IMG/VR virus record: IMGVR_UViG_3300012936_000005
Span: 1-64,000 of that record
From: a virus
DNA: 64,000 bases
Direction: 5' to 3' (one strand)
In this document: positions 6,712 through 14,942 of the stretch, piece after piece
How positions within the stretch are numbered: position 1 is the first letter of the stretch
Layout: each line of letters begins with the position of its first letter
Position numbers and translations under genes: made by a program
Notes under the pieces: model-generated
Seen by the model: only the letters and a program-made list of their open reading frames with translations
Database searches by the model: none
Told to the model about the DNA's origin: nothing

Positions 6712-7746
6712 ATGGGTACTTTACGAATCAAACGAGGCACAAAGACGCAATTACAATCCAACCCAGGATATGTACCTGCAGAAGGTGAACTTGTTTATAC
6801 CACTGACACAAAAGAAGTATTTGTAGGAGACGGGGCTTTAACAGGTGGAACTCCAGTATCTGTATCAACACAGAATTTAGAAGACTTAGGTAACGTGCAG
6901 GCATTGGCCGCACAAAACGATCAAATACTTGTATATAACGGATCACAATGGGCCGCTACAGACAATCCAGCAGTAGACGTAAGAGGTAACATTTATGGTG
7001 ATGATTCAACGCTCCTAGTTGACGCAATCAATGGCAAAATTGTTGCTCCAGTAGAAACTACATCAGTTACAGCAACTAATTTAGTTGGTACTTTGACAGG
7101 TGATGTAACAGGTTCTGTTACAGGTAACGTTGTTGGAAATACAACAGGAACACACTTCGGAAATGTTGTTGGTAACTTAGATGGTGATATAAACGGATCT
7201 ATTTATGGTGACGATTCAACATTGCTAGTTGATGCTGTTAATAGTGTCGTTAGTGCAAGAGTCGATACCAACGAAGGCGTAATTTCAAGAGGTGGAGATC
7301 ATATCAAAACATTTGGTATAGGAGGTATTGATACTTCTCCAAGAGTAGAATTTATTTACAATGAAGCACCTGCAGATGGAACTGTAGTTATAGCTACACA
7401 CAGAGTTTTAGATCGCACACAACAAAAATTTGTTATACAAACACGTACCGGTAACACTTATCTAAGTCATCATGATAATGGTACAAATGGTATTACAATG
7501 TACGATAGCTATACAGTAGCCGGTGGACTAAAATTAAAAATAGAGCCTGCAAACTCAGACTTTACAGCACCAACTGAGGCATTAGAAGTTTTAGGTAATG
7601 CTAAAGCAACTGGCTTTGTACAATTTGGTTCATTAACAACTACACAACGTAATGCACTTACAGCGGCTAACGGAATGGTTATTTACAATACAAGTGATAA
7701 TAAATTCCAAGGCTATGAAAACGGTGCTTGGGTGAACCTAGTTTAA
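6712..7746 (+). CDS. Tail-fibre-like virion protein
   Basis: The 344-residue product starts MGTLRIKRGTKTQLQSNPGY and continues with GELVYTTDTKEVFVGDG, the pattern of the major-tropism-determinant type N-terminal domain found on phage fibre proteins. A middle Gly/Thr/Val-rich part (residues 120-165) has short repeats of the type GDVTGSVTGNV. IYGDDSTLLVDA occurs twice (about 98 and 165). The end GMVIYNTSDNKFQGYENGAW resembles fibre C-termini. Behind a perfect late promoter, it fits a late-expressed adhesion or fibre protein. It is the only fibre-like gene on the plus strand and directly precedes the enzyme island. Confidence 0.75.
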   Translation: MGTLRIKRGTKTQLQSNPGYVPAEGELVYTTDTKEVFVGDGALTGGTPVSVSTQNLEDLGNVQALAAQNDQILVYNGSQWAATDNPAVDVRGNIYGDDSTLLVDAINGKIVAPVETTSVTATNLVGTLTGDVTGSVTGNVVGNTTGTHFGNVVGNLDGDINGSIYGDDSTLLVDAVNSVVSARVDTNEGVISRGGDHIKTFGIGGIDTSPRVEFIYNEAPADGTVVIATHRVLDRTQQKFVIQTRTGNTYLSHHDNGTNGITMYDSYTVAGGLKLKIEPANSDFTAPTEALEVLGNAKATGFVQFGSLTTTQRNALTAANGMVIYNTSDNKFQGYENGAWVNLV

Positions 7747-7779
7747 TAACCCCCCATAACAACAGAGATAAGTAATAGT

Positions 7780-8361
7780 ATGCAAGTACTATATCTTATC
7801 CTCTTCTCTTATCTAGCCTATATGCTTATTGTTACTATTGGTATTACATATGGTTATCATAGATATTTTTCACACAGAGAATTTTCTGCAACACCTTGGC
7901 AAGAAGTTGTCATGCTTTACTGCGGTTTATTATGTGGAAATAGAAGTCCATTAGGATGGGTAGGTGTACACCGTATGCATCATGCATATGCAGATACACC
8001 GAAAGATCCGCATAGTGCAAAATATCAACCTTGGTATTCTATATTGTTTAGTTTATGGAGAGTAGATAGCATTCCGCGTAAATTTTTAAAGGATATGATT
8101 TCAAATCCTAGAGTAGTATTTTTTCACAAACATAGAAACTTAATTTATATTACAAATGCAATATTACTTACTTTAATTTTTGGATACAAGGCAATTATAG
8201 TATTAGCAATAATTTATGCTTTAGCCTACTTTGGCTTTGGCGCATTGAACTTTTGGGGGCATGACAGCAAAGGTCCGATTAATAATATTTGGGTAAATTT
8301 AATCGCACCGTTCGAAGGAAACCATAAAGATCATCATGAAATGGCGTTTAGAAGAGATTGA
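7780..8361 (+). CDS. Membrane fatty-acid desaturase (short form)
   Basis: The 193-residue product carries the three histidine boxes of acyl-lipid/acyl-CoA desaturases: HRYFSH (27-32), HRMHH (64-68) and HKDHH (182-186). It has hydrophobic segments at about 3-22, 44-53 and 122-155. These enzymes use a di-iron centre and O2 to put double bonds into acyl chains in the membrane. The protein stops seven residues after the third box, whereas bacterial relatives usually run on; it is therefore a compact or C-terminally trimmed form. Its end overlaps the next gene by 26 bases. It opens the plus-strand arm of the enzyme island, and no clear promoter lies in the 33-base gap before it. The acyl target is unknown. 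Confidence 0.85.
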   Translation: MQVLYLILFSYLAYMLIVTIGITYGYHRYFSHREFSATPWQEVVMLYCGLLCGNRSPLGWVGVHRMHHAYADTPKDPHSAKYQPWYSILFSLWRVDSIPRKFLKDMISNPRVVFFHKHRNLIYITNAILLTLIFGYKAIIVLAIIYALAYFGFGALNFWGHDSKGPINNIWVNLIAPFEGNHKDHHEMAFRRD

Positions 8362-8791
8362 ACCTCACATAGAGGATATTAAAGAACTGTTTGAAAAAAC
8401 ACAAGGACACAAACATGCAGATAACTATAGCAAGTGGCCTTTGTTTGAACATACCAAGTTTGCCCGCATGGGTTGGGATCCTCATTTAATTTATTACAGT
8501 GCTGGTATTGCTAGACCAGAATACAACGGCGGCATTAGAATTATGAGCCGTCATACTCGTGATCGAAATTATGATTGGGGTACAATGAAAGATGACTTGC
8601 AAAGAGGAAATGCTACATTAGGTTTTAGTACAAAAATGGCACTTGATATGGGCTATAAAGATATATGGGTAAGTAGAGAAGAAAATCCTAAACTACTAGA
8701 ATGGTTTCAAGAACATAGTTTTTATAATTGGAAAATTACACAAGAAGAAATTCCCTTAGGAGGACTGCAATGGGTCTTACGATTGGCATAA
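8336..8791 (+). CDS. Unknown protein, possible GNAT-like fold
   Basis: A 151-residue product starting MKWRLEEIEPHIEDIKELFE. Features such as YYSAGIARPEYNGGIRIMSR in the middle and a final segment with WVSREENPKLLEWF recall the order of strands and helices in acetyltransferase-like proteins. No clear acetyl-CoA loop is visible, so this is a weak suggestion. It overlaps both neighbours (desaturase 26 bases, Rossmann protein 22 bases) and is surely part of the same operon. Confidence 0.7.
   Translation: MKWRLEEIEPHIEDIKELFEKTQGHKHADNYSKWPLFEHTKFARMGWDPHLIYYSAGIARPEYNGGIRIMSRHTRDRNYDWGTMKDDLQRGNATLGFSTKMALDMGYKDIWVSREENPKLLEWFQEHSFYNWKITQEEIPLGGLQWVLRLA
8758..8764 (+). promoter_or_regulatory. 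Ribosome binding site AGGAGGA deciding the start at 8770
   Basis: AGGAGGA ends five bases before the ATG at 8770 and sets the start of the Rossmann protein there. The longer reading from 8728 would add 14 basic residues before the glycine-rich loop and has no such site. Confidence 0.75.
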
Positions 8792-9237
8792 CTGGTCATA
8801 CAAGCGGCTTTGGAAAACATATTGCCAAAGAATGCAAAGAACTAGGACACGTTGTTAAAGGTTATAGTAGAGCAACAGGATATGATTTACATTTTGATAT
8901 AGAAAAAGTATTTGAAAATAAGATGGATTGTATGATAAATTGTGCAGATATCGGCAACGCCCAAGTTAATATTAGTATAAGAGCATATCGTAACAAAATT
9001 AAATGTATTAATATTGGCAGTAAAATTACAGAAGCAAAGGTTACAGATCATTGGGATATTATAAAAAAGGACAATAAAATTACACTAGAACATATGAGTA
9101 AAAAATTTAAGCAACCTTATCTCACATGGGGATTTACTAAAGGAAATCCTATATTGGAAAGTAATCCACAACTATTAGAAACAATCACTATTGATGATGC
9201 AGTAAAGGAAGTAATTAATGAGCTGGCACTTACATAA
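8770..9237 (+). CDS. SDR-like Rossmann-fold protein
   Basis: A 155-residue product starting MGLTIGITGHTSGFGKHIA. It shows the short-chain dehydrogenase nucleotide-binding motif TGxxxGxG at residues 8-15 and a later INCADIG segment in the place of the family NNAG. I do not see the catalytic YxxxK pair, and the protein is shorter than the usual 250 residues. It may bind NAD(P)H without acting as a classical dehydrogenase. It overlaps the following oxygenase gene by 20 bases. Confidence 0.72.
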   Translation: MGLTIGITGHTSGFGKHIAKECKELGHVVKGYSRATGYDLHFDIEKVFENKMDCMINCADIGNAQVNISIRAYRNKIKCINIGSKITEAKVTDHWDIIKKDNKITLEHMSKKFKQPYLTWGFTKGNPILESNPQLLETITIDDAVKEVINELALT

Positions 9238-9841
9238 TATAATTGCTCAATACGGAGATTTCCTACACTTGAAGCAACCAAAAATAAATTGCAGTCAAGT
9301 CCTAGAAGAATTAAAAAACTATGAATGGATAAAATATAATCCTGATAAACCAAATATTCCTAGAGACTGTATCAATGTTACTAGTTTAGATGGCAGTTTA
9401 GAAGGCTTTACAGGCACACTAATGGTACAAGGAGTAAATGCAGATAGCGATTTTAAGACTCCAACTGAAGTATATGAAAGTAGTAAGACCATACAAAAAT
9501 TATTAGAACCTTGGAAACCTTATTTAGGAAGAACACAATTTTTAAGATTGCCGCCAGGAGGATATTTTCCACCTCATCATGATGGTGGTAAAAAAGGTGC
9601 TCCAGATACTTTTAGATTAATTGTACCAATTGAAAATGCAAATCCTCCTGGATTTTGCTGGATGTATGGTGACGAAAATAATTACAAACCATTACAATGG
9701 GAAACAGGTAAATTATACTATCTTAACACAAACAAAAAACATTGGTTGTTTAATGCAAGTGCAAATGATAGTATATGGCTTACCTTGAATATATCAGCAT
9801 GTGACGAAACTGTACATATGATTAGGAGTTTCGTTCAATGA
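9218..9841 (+). CDS. 2OG-Fe(II) oxygenase, Asp/Asn beta-hydroxylase-like
   Basis: The 207-residue product has the jelly-roll facial triad in the right order: H120-x-D122 in GGYFPPHHDGG, a distal H175 in LNTNKKHW, and R133 in DTFRLIVPIE as a likely 2OG or fold residue. This is closest to the aspartyl/asparaginyl beta-hydroxylase branch. It shares the pattern TPTxxY...LGRTxxL..GGxFPPHxD with the minus-strand gene at 20596, so the two look like paralogs. AAGGAAG lies seven bases before the ATG. The start overlaps the previous gene and the stop is coupled by ATGA to the next. The substrate is unknown. Confidence 0.8.
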   Translation: MSWHLHNIIAQYGDFLHLKQPKINCSQVLEELKNYEWIKYNPDKPNIPRDCINVTSLDGSLEGFTGTLMVQGVNADSDFKTPTEVYESSKTIQKLLEPWKPYLGRTQFLRLPPGGYFPPHHDGGKKGAPDTFRLIVPIENANPPGFCWMYGDENNYKPLQWETGKLYYLNTNKKHWLFNASANDSIWLTLNISACDETVHMIRSFVQ

Positions 9842-10299
9842 TACCATATTTTGTTCCTGTAGATTTTATAAGCAAAGAAGATGTAGAGTTTTTAGAAAAC
9901 TTAGTACAATCAGATGAGGCAGATTTTAAAGCATATGATACTGTAAGCGGAAAAAAAGATGGTAATCTATGCTGGGATATAAACTTAGATTATTTTAACA
10001 GATTTAATTTGAACAGCTATACATTCTTTGTTCATCAAGAACCTTTTAGTAAAGTTATTTCTCATATAGATAATCCTAAATGGAAAAGAAATACTGTATT
10101 AATAATTCCACTGCTATGGCATAGAAATTATGCTCCATGCTATTTTGAGGATGGTCCTGTTATAGAATTTAGAACTCCTTATCTTTTTAATACACAATTA
10201 CCACACTATGTAAATAATAACGAATACCCAAGATATAATTTTCAAATATGTTTTGAAGAACCAATAGAGGAAGTTGCAAAATGTTTAATCCCCAAATGA
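9838..10299 (+). CDS. Small 2OG-Fe(II) oxygenase-like protein
   Basis: A 153-residue product starting MIPYFVPVDFISKEDVEFLE. It has a possible facial triad H76-x-D78 (SHIDNP) and H123 (NTQLPHYV), with R132 (YPRYNF) about nine residues later, the usual spacing of a jelly-roll oxygenase. It is short, so the fold is minimal or the protein may have lost activity. ATGA overlap upstream and 19-base overlap downstream place it in the same operon. The family call rests on motif spacing only. Confidence 0.65.
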   Translation: MIPYFVPVDFISKEDVEFLENLVQSDEADFKAYDTVSGKKDGNLCWDINLDYFNRFNLNSYTFFVHQEPFSKVISHIDNPKWKRNTVLIIPLLWHRNYAPCYFEDGPVIEFRTPYLFNTQLPHYVNNNEYPRYNFQICFEEPIEEVAKCLIPK

Positions 10300-11033
10300 C
10301 CGAAGGTTTTGTTCACTGTGATCCTATAAGTGATACAAAAGAACTTACTACTTTATTTTATAACATGACTGAAGAAATTTGGCCTGATCTAAGTTTTGGT
10401 GACCAAACTTATCTAAATGTTTATATGCAACGTCCAAAAGATCTAATGAGTAAGAGAGACATATATAATGGCCTACGTGGGTTTGATATGAAAGAAGAAT
10501 CTAATTGGTTAAATTATGTTACAGAAACACAATATAAAACTGGTGTGCTTTATTATGTAAAACTACGTAAAGAGAATGCAAGAATAGAAGACCATCAATG
10601 GTTGAACATATACTGTTTTGTACACAATGATTTTAGAGAACTAGGAAACAAATATTGGAAAGAACTTGAACAAGCAATACCAGATCTAAGAAGTAATTAT
10701 TGGTTTAGTTATATGGAACATGACTGCGAATTTCAATGGCACACAGATGGTGATACAGGATTTAGATATCATCATGTATTGAATAACGACGGTGAAGGTA
10801 TTACTAGTAGTATTGAAACTAGTGACGGAAGTGTGTTCCGTAAACCGGGTGAAGCATTTATCCTTAACACAGCTAAGCCTCATTGTGTGGTACCAGCTAA
10901 AAGTGTAAGACTTCATGCTGTTGCAAGTGTTAATGGTCCGAAAAGCACAAGAAAAGATCACAACAATCAATGGCTAGAAGATACAAACACAACTTGGAAG
11001 GATTGGGAGCGTGAACACGGTTATAGTACTTGA
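10281..11033 (+). CDS. 2OG-Fe(II) oxygenase-like protein
   Basis: The 250-residue product has an N-terminal segment of about 135 residues without a known motif, followed by a jelly-roll core. The core has H154-x-D156 (FQWHTDGD), H201 (LNTAKPHCVV) and R210 (SVRLHAVASV), a complete iron and 2OG site in the expected order. AGAGGAAG lies upstream of the ATG inside the preceding gene. The C-terminal tail is charged and Trp-rich. The extra N-terminal part may provide substrate recognition. Confidence 0.75.
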   Translation: MFNPQMTEGFVHCDPISDTKELTTLFYNMTEEIWPDLSFGDQTYLNVYMQRPKDLMSKRDIYNGLRGFDMKEESNWLNYVTETQYKTGVLYYVKLRKENARIEDHQWLNIYCFVHNDFRELGNKYWKELEQAIPDLRSNYWFSYMEHDCEFQWHTDGDTGFRYHHVLNNDGEGITSSIETSDGSVFRKPGEAFILNTAKPHCVVPAKSVRLHAVASVNGPKSTRKDHNNQWLEDTNTTWKDWEREHGYST

Positions 11034-11532
11034 TAGCATATTTGACAAAGACTATCTACAACAACTAGACGAACTTTGCAAGGGAGAACTTTTACAATTA
11101 GATAGTGAAACAGGATCACATGTAGGCGAATATACAGACTACGAATGGCAAATGATTAAAAATGATATTAGGACTTCTCCACACAGACTAAAATTATTAA
11201 ACGAAATAGGTGAACATATTGGTAAAAGTTTACCTACAAAAGATTTAGAACCTATGCAACTGTTTGCAAAAAAGTTTACTCCTAGTAGTCGTATAGGCAA
11301 GCACAAAGAAGATCCAGAAGTATATGGCGACTGGGTATGGATGCTTTATCTTACAGACGAAACTGATGGAGAACTATGTACAGAAGATATGCGTATATTG
11401 CCAAAACGCAACAGACTTGTAATAATGCGTACAGGGTTTGACCATTGGGTAGAACCATGTACTGGCGAAAGACTTAATCTTAGTGGTTGGCCATTCATTA
11501 CAAAACAAGTGAGAGAAAGATGGAAAAATTAG
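11011..11532 (+). CDS. 2OG-Fe(II) oxygenase-like protein (prolyl-hydroxylase type, HxE site)
   Basis: A 173-residue product from a GTG at 11011, inside the end of the preceding gene. The core resembles small prolyl-4-hydroxylase-like proteins: GKHKEDPE (H98-x-E100), WMLYLTDETDGEL, RNRLVIMRTGFDHWVEP (H145) and GERLNLSGW (R154). The first metal pair reads HxE rather than the usual HxD, which is tolerated in part of the superfamily. AAGGA lies about ten bases before the GTG. Substrate unknown. Confidence 0.73.
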   Translation: MNTVIVLDSIFDKDYLQQLDELCKGELLQLDSETGSHVGEYTDYEWQMIKNDIRTSPHRLKLLNEIGEHIGKSLPTKDLEPMQLFAKKFTPSSRIGKHKEDPEVYGDWVWMLYLTDETDGELCTEDMRILPKRNRLVIMRTGFDHWVEPCTGERLNLSGWPFITKQVRERWKN

Positions 11533-12140
11533 ATAATTTTTTACAAAATACAAAGAACTTTAATTTTTGCCAACGTAACTGGAACTATGATAAAATTATA
11601 GATAAAGAAACTATTGAAAAACTTTTAGATATTGGACACGCCACTCCAACAAAACAAAGTTTACAAAATTTTACGCTAATAGCAATTACCAATAGGAATA
11701 TAATAAAACATTTAGAAAAAGCTAGTGTAAGTGATGACGATTGGGAAGGAGATCATAAAAAAAGAGTGGAAGCAGGACAAGTTCAAAATCCGCAAGTAAA
11801 TGCAAACGTATTATTTGTTTATATACGTAATGAAAAAATTTCTGAAAATCAAACTACTGTTGGTATTGAAATAGGCATTTCTGCGGGAGCTTTAGGATTA
11901 GCGGCAAATGAAATTGGTCTTAGAACAGGATTATGTAGATGCATAGATAAAGAACTAATTGACCCAAATCTTTTTGCTAGTTATAATTTACATGTAAATA
12001 ATATTGTGTTATTTTTAGGAGTAGGATATCCATTGCATACTAAAGACTTTATAAAGTTACCAAAACATACTGTACACAATAATATAGATTTTTATAATAG
12101 ATCATATCCTAAACAGCCACATACGAGAATAATTATATAA
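11520..12140 (+). CDS. Nitroreductase-family flavoprotein
   Basis: The 206-residue product from the ATG at 11520 has nitroreductase features: GHATPTKQSLQNF near residue 39, corresponding to the family APS/T..Q.W FMN loop, then NPQVNANVLFVYI, and IGISAGALGLAANEIGLRTG, the helix that packs on FMN. Such enzymes bind FMN as dimers and reduce nitro groups, quinones or enamide-like bonds with NAD(P)H. A TTG at 11487 is an alternative upstream start. A second nitroreductase gene lies at 21355 on the other strand. The substrate is unknown. Confidence 0.8.
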   Translation: MEKLDNFLQNTKNFNFCQRNWNYDKIIDKETIEKLLDIGHATPTKQSLQNFTLIAITNRNIIKHLEKASVSDDDWEGDHKKRVEAGQVQNPQVNANVLFVYIRNEKISENQTTVGIEIGISAGALGLAANEIGLRTGLCRCIDKELIDPNLFASYNLHVNNIVLFLGVGYPLHTKDFIKLPKHTVHNNIDFYNRSYPKQPHTRIII

Positions 12141-12616
12141 TGGAAAGAAAAAGATTTTATAACAACAGTCTAACTAGAAAGGGAAATACAGTTATCAAAG
12201 AAAGTCAGTGGCCTGTAGATAAAGAGGCGCTTGATATATTGATAGCAGAAAAACCAAACTTTCTTCCAACAATATTAGAGTATGATAGTAATTCAATTGT
12301 TTATGAATACGTTGAAGGTATATCTGTTGGAAAATATTTAAAAGACATAAAAGCTAATGCACAAGATATGGTTGAAATTTATGTTCAAATAAATGATATT
12401 TGGAAGAACTTTTTAGAACTTTCTAAAAAATATTGTAATGGTAAAATGATTTACCATAATGATCTCCATTTATATAATATGATATATTCACAAGGTAAAG
12501 TTATTTTAACAGATATAGATAGTATAACAATTTCAAACCATGTAAGTTTCCAAACCACACACAGTTATCTATTTCACCAAATGGAAGAAATATTATATGC
12601 TAGAATTCAAAAATAA
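12140..12616 (+). CDS. Small kinase-like phosphotransferase
   Basis: The 158-residue product shows the C-lobe of a protein-kinase-like or aminoglycoside-phosphotransferase-like fold: a hinge-like YEYVEG at 55-60, the catalytic loop HNDLHLYN (106-113, with D108 and N113) and the metal-binding TDIDS (124-128). The N-lobe is very short, and I cannot identify a glycine loop. Related small kinases act on sugars or lipopolysaccharide. A comparable gene is at 30848 on the other strand. It is coupled upstream by TAATG and overlaps the sulfotransferase by 20 bases. Confidence 0.75.
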   Translation: MERKRFYNNSLTRKGNTVIKESQWPVDKEALDILIAEKPNFLPTILEYDSNSIVYEYVEGISVGKYLKDIKANAQDMVEIYVQINDIWKNFLELSKKYCNGKMIYHNDLHLYNMIYSQGKVILTDIDSITISNHVSFQTTHSYLFHQMEEILYARIQK

Positions 12617-13142
12617 AATATTATTACACATTCCTAAATGTGCAGGAACAAGTATTCTGACAGCTCTTAAACTTGATGTTTGGAATGGTGACAATCACTA
12701 CAATGAAAATTATGATGTGCGTATTCACTACAATGATACTCAGCAAACACACATACCTGCAAAAGATATTAAAATAGACAAGCCAAAGGTTGCATTTGTA
12801 AGAAACCCTTGGGACAGAACAGTTTCAAGGTATTGGTATTGCAAAAAAAGGTACAAAGTACAAGAAACTTTTGAAGAGTTTGTGCAACAAAAAATAATGA
12901 AAGTAGATTACGACTGGGGTCCTCCTAGCTGGAGGTGTCAAAGTGATTGGTTAGATGAAAATACAGTTTTCTACAAAATAGAAGACGGTATAGAAAAAGT
13001 TTTACATAATGAATTTGGTGTTGACATAAAATTGCCAATAATTAACGGAATGAAAATTAATAATTATAAAATTGAAGATAAAAACACATATAATTTAATT
13101 GCTCAGTATTATGACAAAGATATAAAACTATTTAATTATTAA
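12597..13142 (+). CDS. Sulfotransferase family protein
   Basis: The 181-residue product has both PAPS-binding signatures: the 5'-phosphosulfate loop HIPKCAGTSI (11-20) and the 3'-phosphate motif FVRNPWDRTVSRYW (67-80). This is the carbohydrate-type sulfotransferase (Sulfotransfer_2) pattern, which moves sulfate from PAPS to sugar hydroxyls. GGAAGAA lies ahead of the ATG at 12597, inside the kinase-like gene. It is the last gene of the plus-strand arm and overlaps the convergent minus-strand gene by 11 bases. A carbohydrate acceptor is inferred from the family. Confidence 0.85.
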   Translation: MLEFKNKILLHIPKCAGTSILTALKLDVWNGDNHYNENYDVRIHYNDTQQTHIPAKDIKIDKPKVAFVRNPWDRTVSRYWYCKKRYKVQETFEEFVQQKIMKVDYDWGPPSWRCQSDWLDENTVFYKIEDGIEKVLHNEFGVDIKLPIINGMKINNYKIEDKNTYNLIAQYYDKDIKLFNY

Positions 13143-13713
13143 ATACGTTGTGTAAAGTTTCCCAATTATATTCTGTATTACACACAAAACTTATTAAAGC
13201 TCTTTCTTTTTGTGGTGGCTGAACTTTGTGCCATACCGCAGTATTTAATAATACTGGAAGTTCTTTTACAGTAATCTTATCTAAAAATTTCCATTTTATA
13301 CTTTTTGCTTTTTCTGGATTGGTATAAAAGATTCTTGGATCGTTTATTTCACAATTAGGCTCTTCCCATATAGTATCGCAATCACCTGTTCCGTAAATTG
13401 GAAAATTTAAAACCGCTGTTATTTGTTTTCCTTTTGGTATAAGACTATATTGTCCTTGAACATTTACATCAAGGTGATGATGCACATGTTCTCCTGGTTT
13501 AATAATTAATATTCTAAAATGTCCGCTTAAATATTTTTTGTAATTTTTTAAAGGTTCTAATATTTTTATGTGTTCATCTATTTTTAAAATGGGAACAGGT
13601 TTAGATTCTGTGATTTCGCAATCTTTTTTATAAGTGTCTACAATTTCCTTTGCATAGTCTTGCCAGGCAGATGTAACACCTATATTACATTCTAAAAAAT
13701 ATTCATTAAACAT
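13132..13713 (-). CDS. 2OG-Fe(II) oxygenase-like protein
   Basis: The 193-residue product has an iron site H80-x-D82 in the histidine run HVHHHLD, H162 (NTAVWHKV) and R171 (KERALISF). A central ITAVLNFPIYGTGDCDTIWE segment fits the Asp/Asn-hydroxylase-type jelly roll. It is the last gene of the minus-strand arm and runs 11 bases into the sulfotransferase gene from the other side. Its start overlaps the stop of the upstream gene by eight bases. The substrate is unknown. Confidence 0.75.
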   Translation of the reverse strand: MFNEYFLECNIGVTSAWQDYAKEIVDTYKKDCEITESKPVPILKIDEHIKILEPLKNYKKYLSGHFRILIIKPGEHVHHHLDVNVQGQYSLIPKGKQITAVLNFPIYGTGDCDTIWEEPNCEINDPRIFYTNPEKAKSIKWKFLDKITVKELPVLLNTAVWHKVQPPQKERALISFVCNTEYNWETLHNVFNN

Positions 13714-14317
13714 TTTCTAAATCATCTGTACCATTAAGACTAAACATAAGAGCAATTCTAGGTTTGCTACTCATGTTTACAACGGCATGTGGATATCCAA
13801 TGTTAAGGAAATAAGCATTTCCGTTATCTAAATTATATGCTTCTAGTTTACCTTCACGTTTAAATAAATTTATTACTTGTTTGTCTCCGTAAATAGGTAC
13901 AATACATCTAACAGCATAACTTACATCATAGTCAACATGGAACGGGATATTTTTTCCTGGAGCAAGTTTCGTAATTCTAATTCTGCTTGCTGGTGCTTTT
14001 AGTTGTGTAATTATTTTTTCAAAATAACTTCCTGTGTAATCTTCTGTAGGCACATTATATAAATGTTCTTCTTTACGTTTTAATCTTTCCTTAATACTTG
14101 CAGTATAGGGTAATATTTCACTAGGTGTAGTCAAATTAATTTGTTCAAAGTTATCATAAACATGAGCAACTAATTCCATATGGTTATCACACAACATTGG
14201 ATTTGCTGTTTTTACATCAACAAATTTTCCTGCAAGTGTGTCACAAGCATCTTGTAATTGTTTTAGGTCAATATCTAAATTGTAATTATGTATACTAGGT
14301 AAGTGTTTCTTATTCAT
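13706..14317 (-). CDS. 2OG-Fe(II) oxygenase-like protein
   Basis: The 203-residue product has a complete triad: H127-x-D129 (IPFHVDYD), H177 (NIGYPHAVV) and R187 (KPRIALMF). The start of the core, RIRITKLAPGKNIPFHVD, is the typical strand-turn leading into the iron site in Asp/Asn-hydroxylase-like proteins. The N-terminal 105 residues include a Tyr/Asp-rich stretch of unknown role. It overlaps both neighbours by eight bases. Substrate unknown. Confidence 0.77.
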   Translation of the reverse strand: MNKKHLPSIHNYNLDIDLKQLQDACDTLAGKFVDVKTANPMLCDNHMELVAHVYDNFEQINLTTPSEILPYTASIKERLKRKEEHLYNVPTEDYTGSYFEKIITQLKAPASRIRITKLAPGKNIPFHVDYDVSYAVRCIVPIYGDKQVINLFKREGKLEAYNLDNGNAYFLNIGYPHAVVNMSSKPRIALMFSLNGTDDLENV

Positions 14318-14942
14318 TAATTAGTCCTTTCCATTTACAATACCTTACATAATTTTCCCATGTATTGTAAGGCCAAAGCAAAAAACTTGCTATTTTTCTT
14401 GGTTGATTATGGCTTGATTCAATTCTATGCCAGTTGCCAATGTTAAGTAAAACAGCATCTTTTTTTGTTTCAAATTTATCTATAATTTCGAATTCTTCTG
14501 TATCATTGCGTGGCAAATTTCTTTTGTCCCAGCTTTTATACTTATTAAGTTGTTTGTCAAATCCAAAAAATGTTATATCTCCTACAGGTTCACTAAGCAA
14601 AATATTTACAGCCGCCGGACAAGTCATATGTTGGGGAATTTCATTATGGATATTATGTTTATTATTATCAATATGGTATCCATATAATTCTCCAGGCATC
14701 ATCTGCATAATTTTAAAATGATCTAAAAATGCATCTTCAAAAATATTAAACATATTTAAAAGTCCGTCAAGTTTTAAATCTTTGACTACTTTTTTTGAAA
14801 CATAATAAACATTTTCATCAAATACTTTGCAGTCCATTTTGTCTTTGTATTCTTGCGATAAATCATTCCATATGTTATCAATATAATTAAGATCAGTTCT
14901 TAAAGAGTCCGAATCAATATTTAAATTGTATGCACTTCTCAT
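14310..14942 (-). CDS. 2OG-Fe(II) oxygenase-like protein, paralog of the gene at 14939
   Basis: The 210-residue product has H90-x-D92 (YGYHIDNN), H172 (NIGNWHRIE) and R182 (QPRKIASFLLW). It shares NILLS.PVGD, the start AYxLNID and the end WPYN.W with its upstream neighbour, so the two arose by tandem duplication. The acidic middle (PRNDTEEFEIID) differs between the copies. ATGA overlap links the genes. The duplication suggests two related substrates or positions. Confidence 0.78.
   Translation of the reverse strand: MRSAYNLNIDSDSLRTDLNYIDNIWNDLSQEYKDKMDCKVFDENVYYVSKKVVKDLKLDGLLNMFNIFEDAFLDHFKIMQMMPGELYGYHIDNNKHNIHNEIPQHMTCPAAVNILLSEPVGDITFFGFDKQLNKYKSWDKRNLPRNDTEEFEIIDKFETKKDAVLLNIGNWHRIESSHNQPRKIASFLLWPYNTWENYVRYCKWKGLINE

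Noticed and set aside
13125-13141. Palindrome-like TATTTAAT-T-ATTAAATA as a bidirectional terminator between converging genes
   Set aside because: The loop would be a single base and the arms are entirely A/T; it is better explained as two overlapping stop regions.
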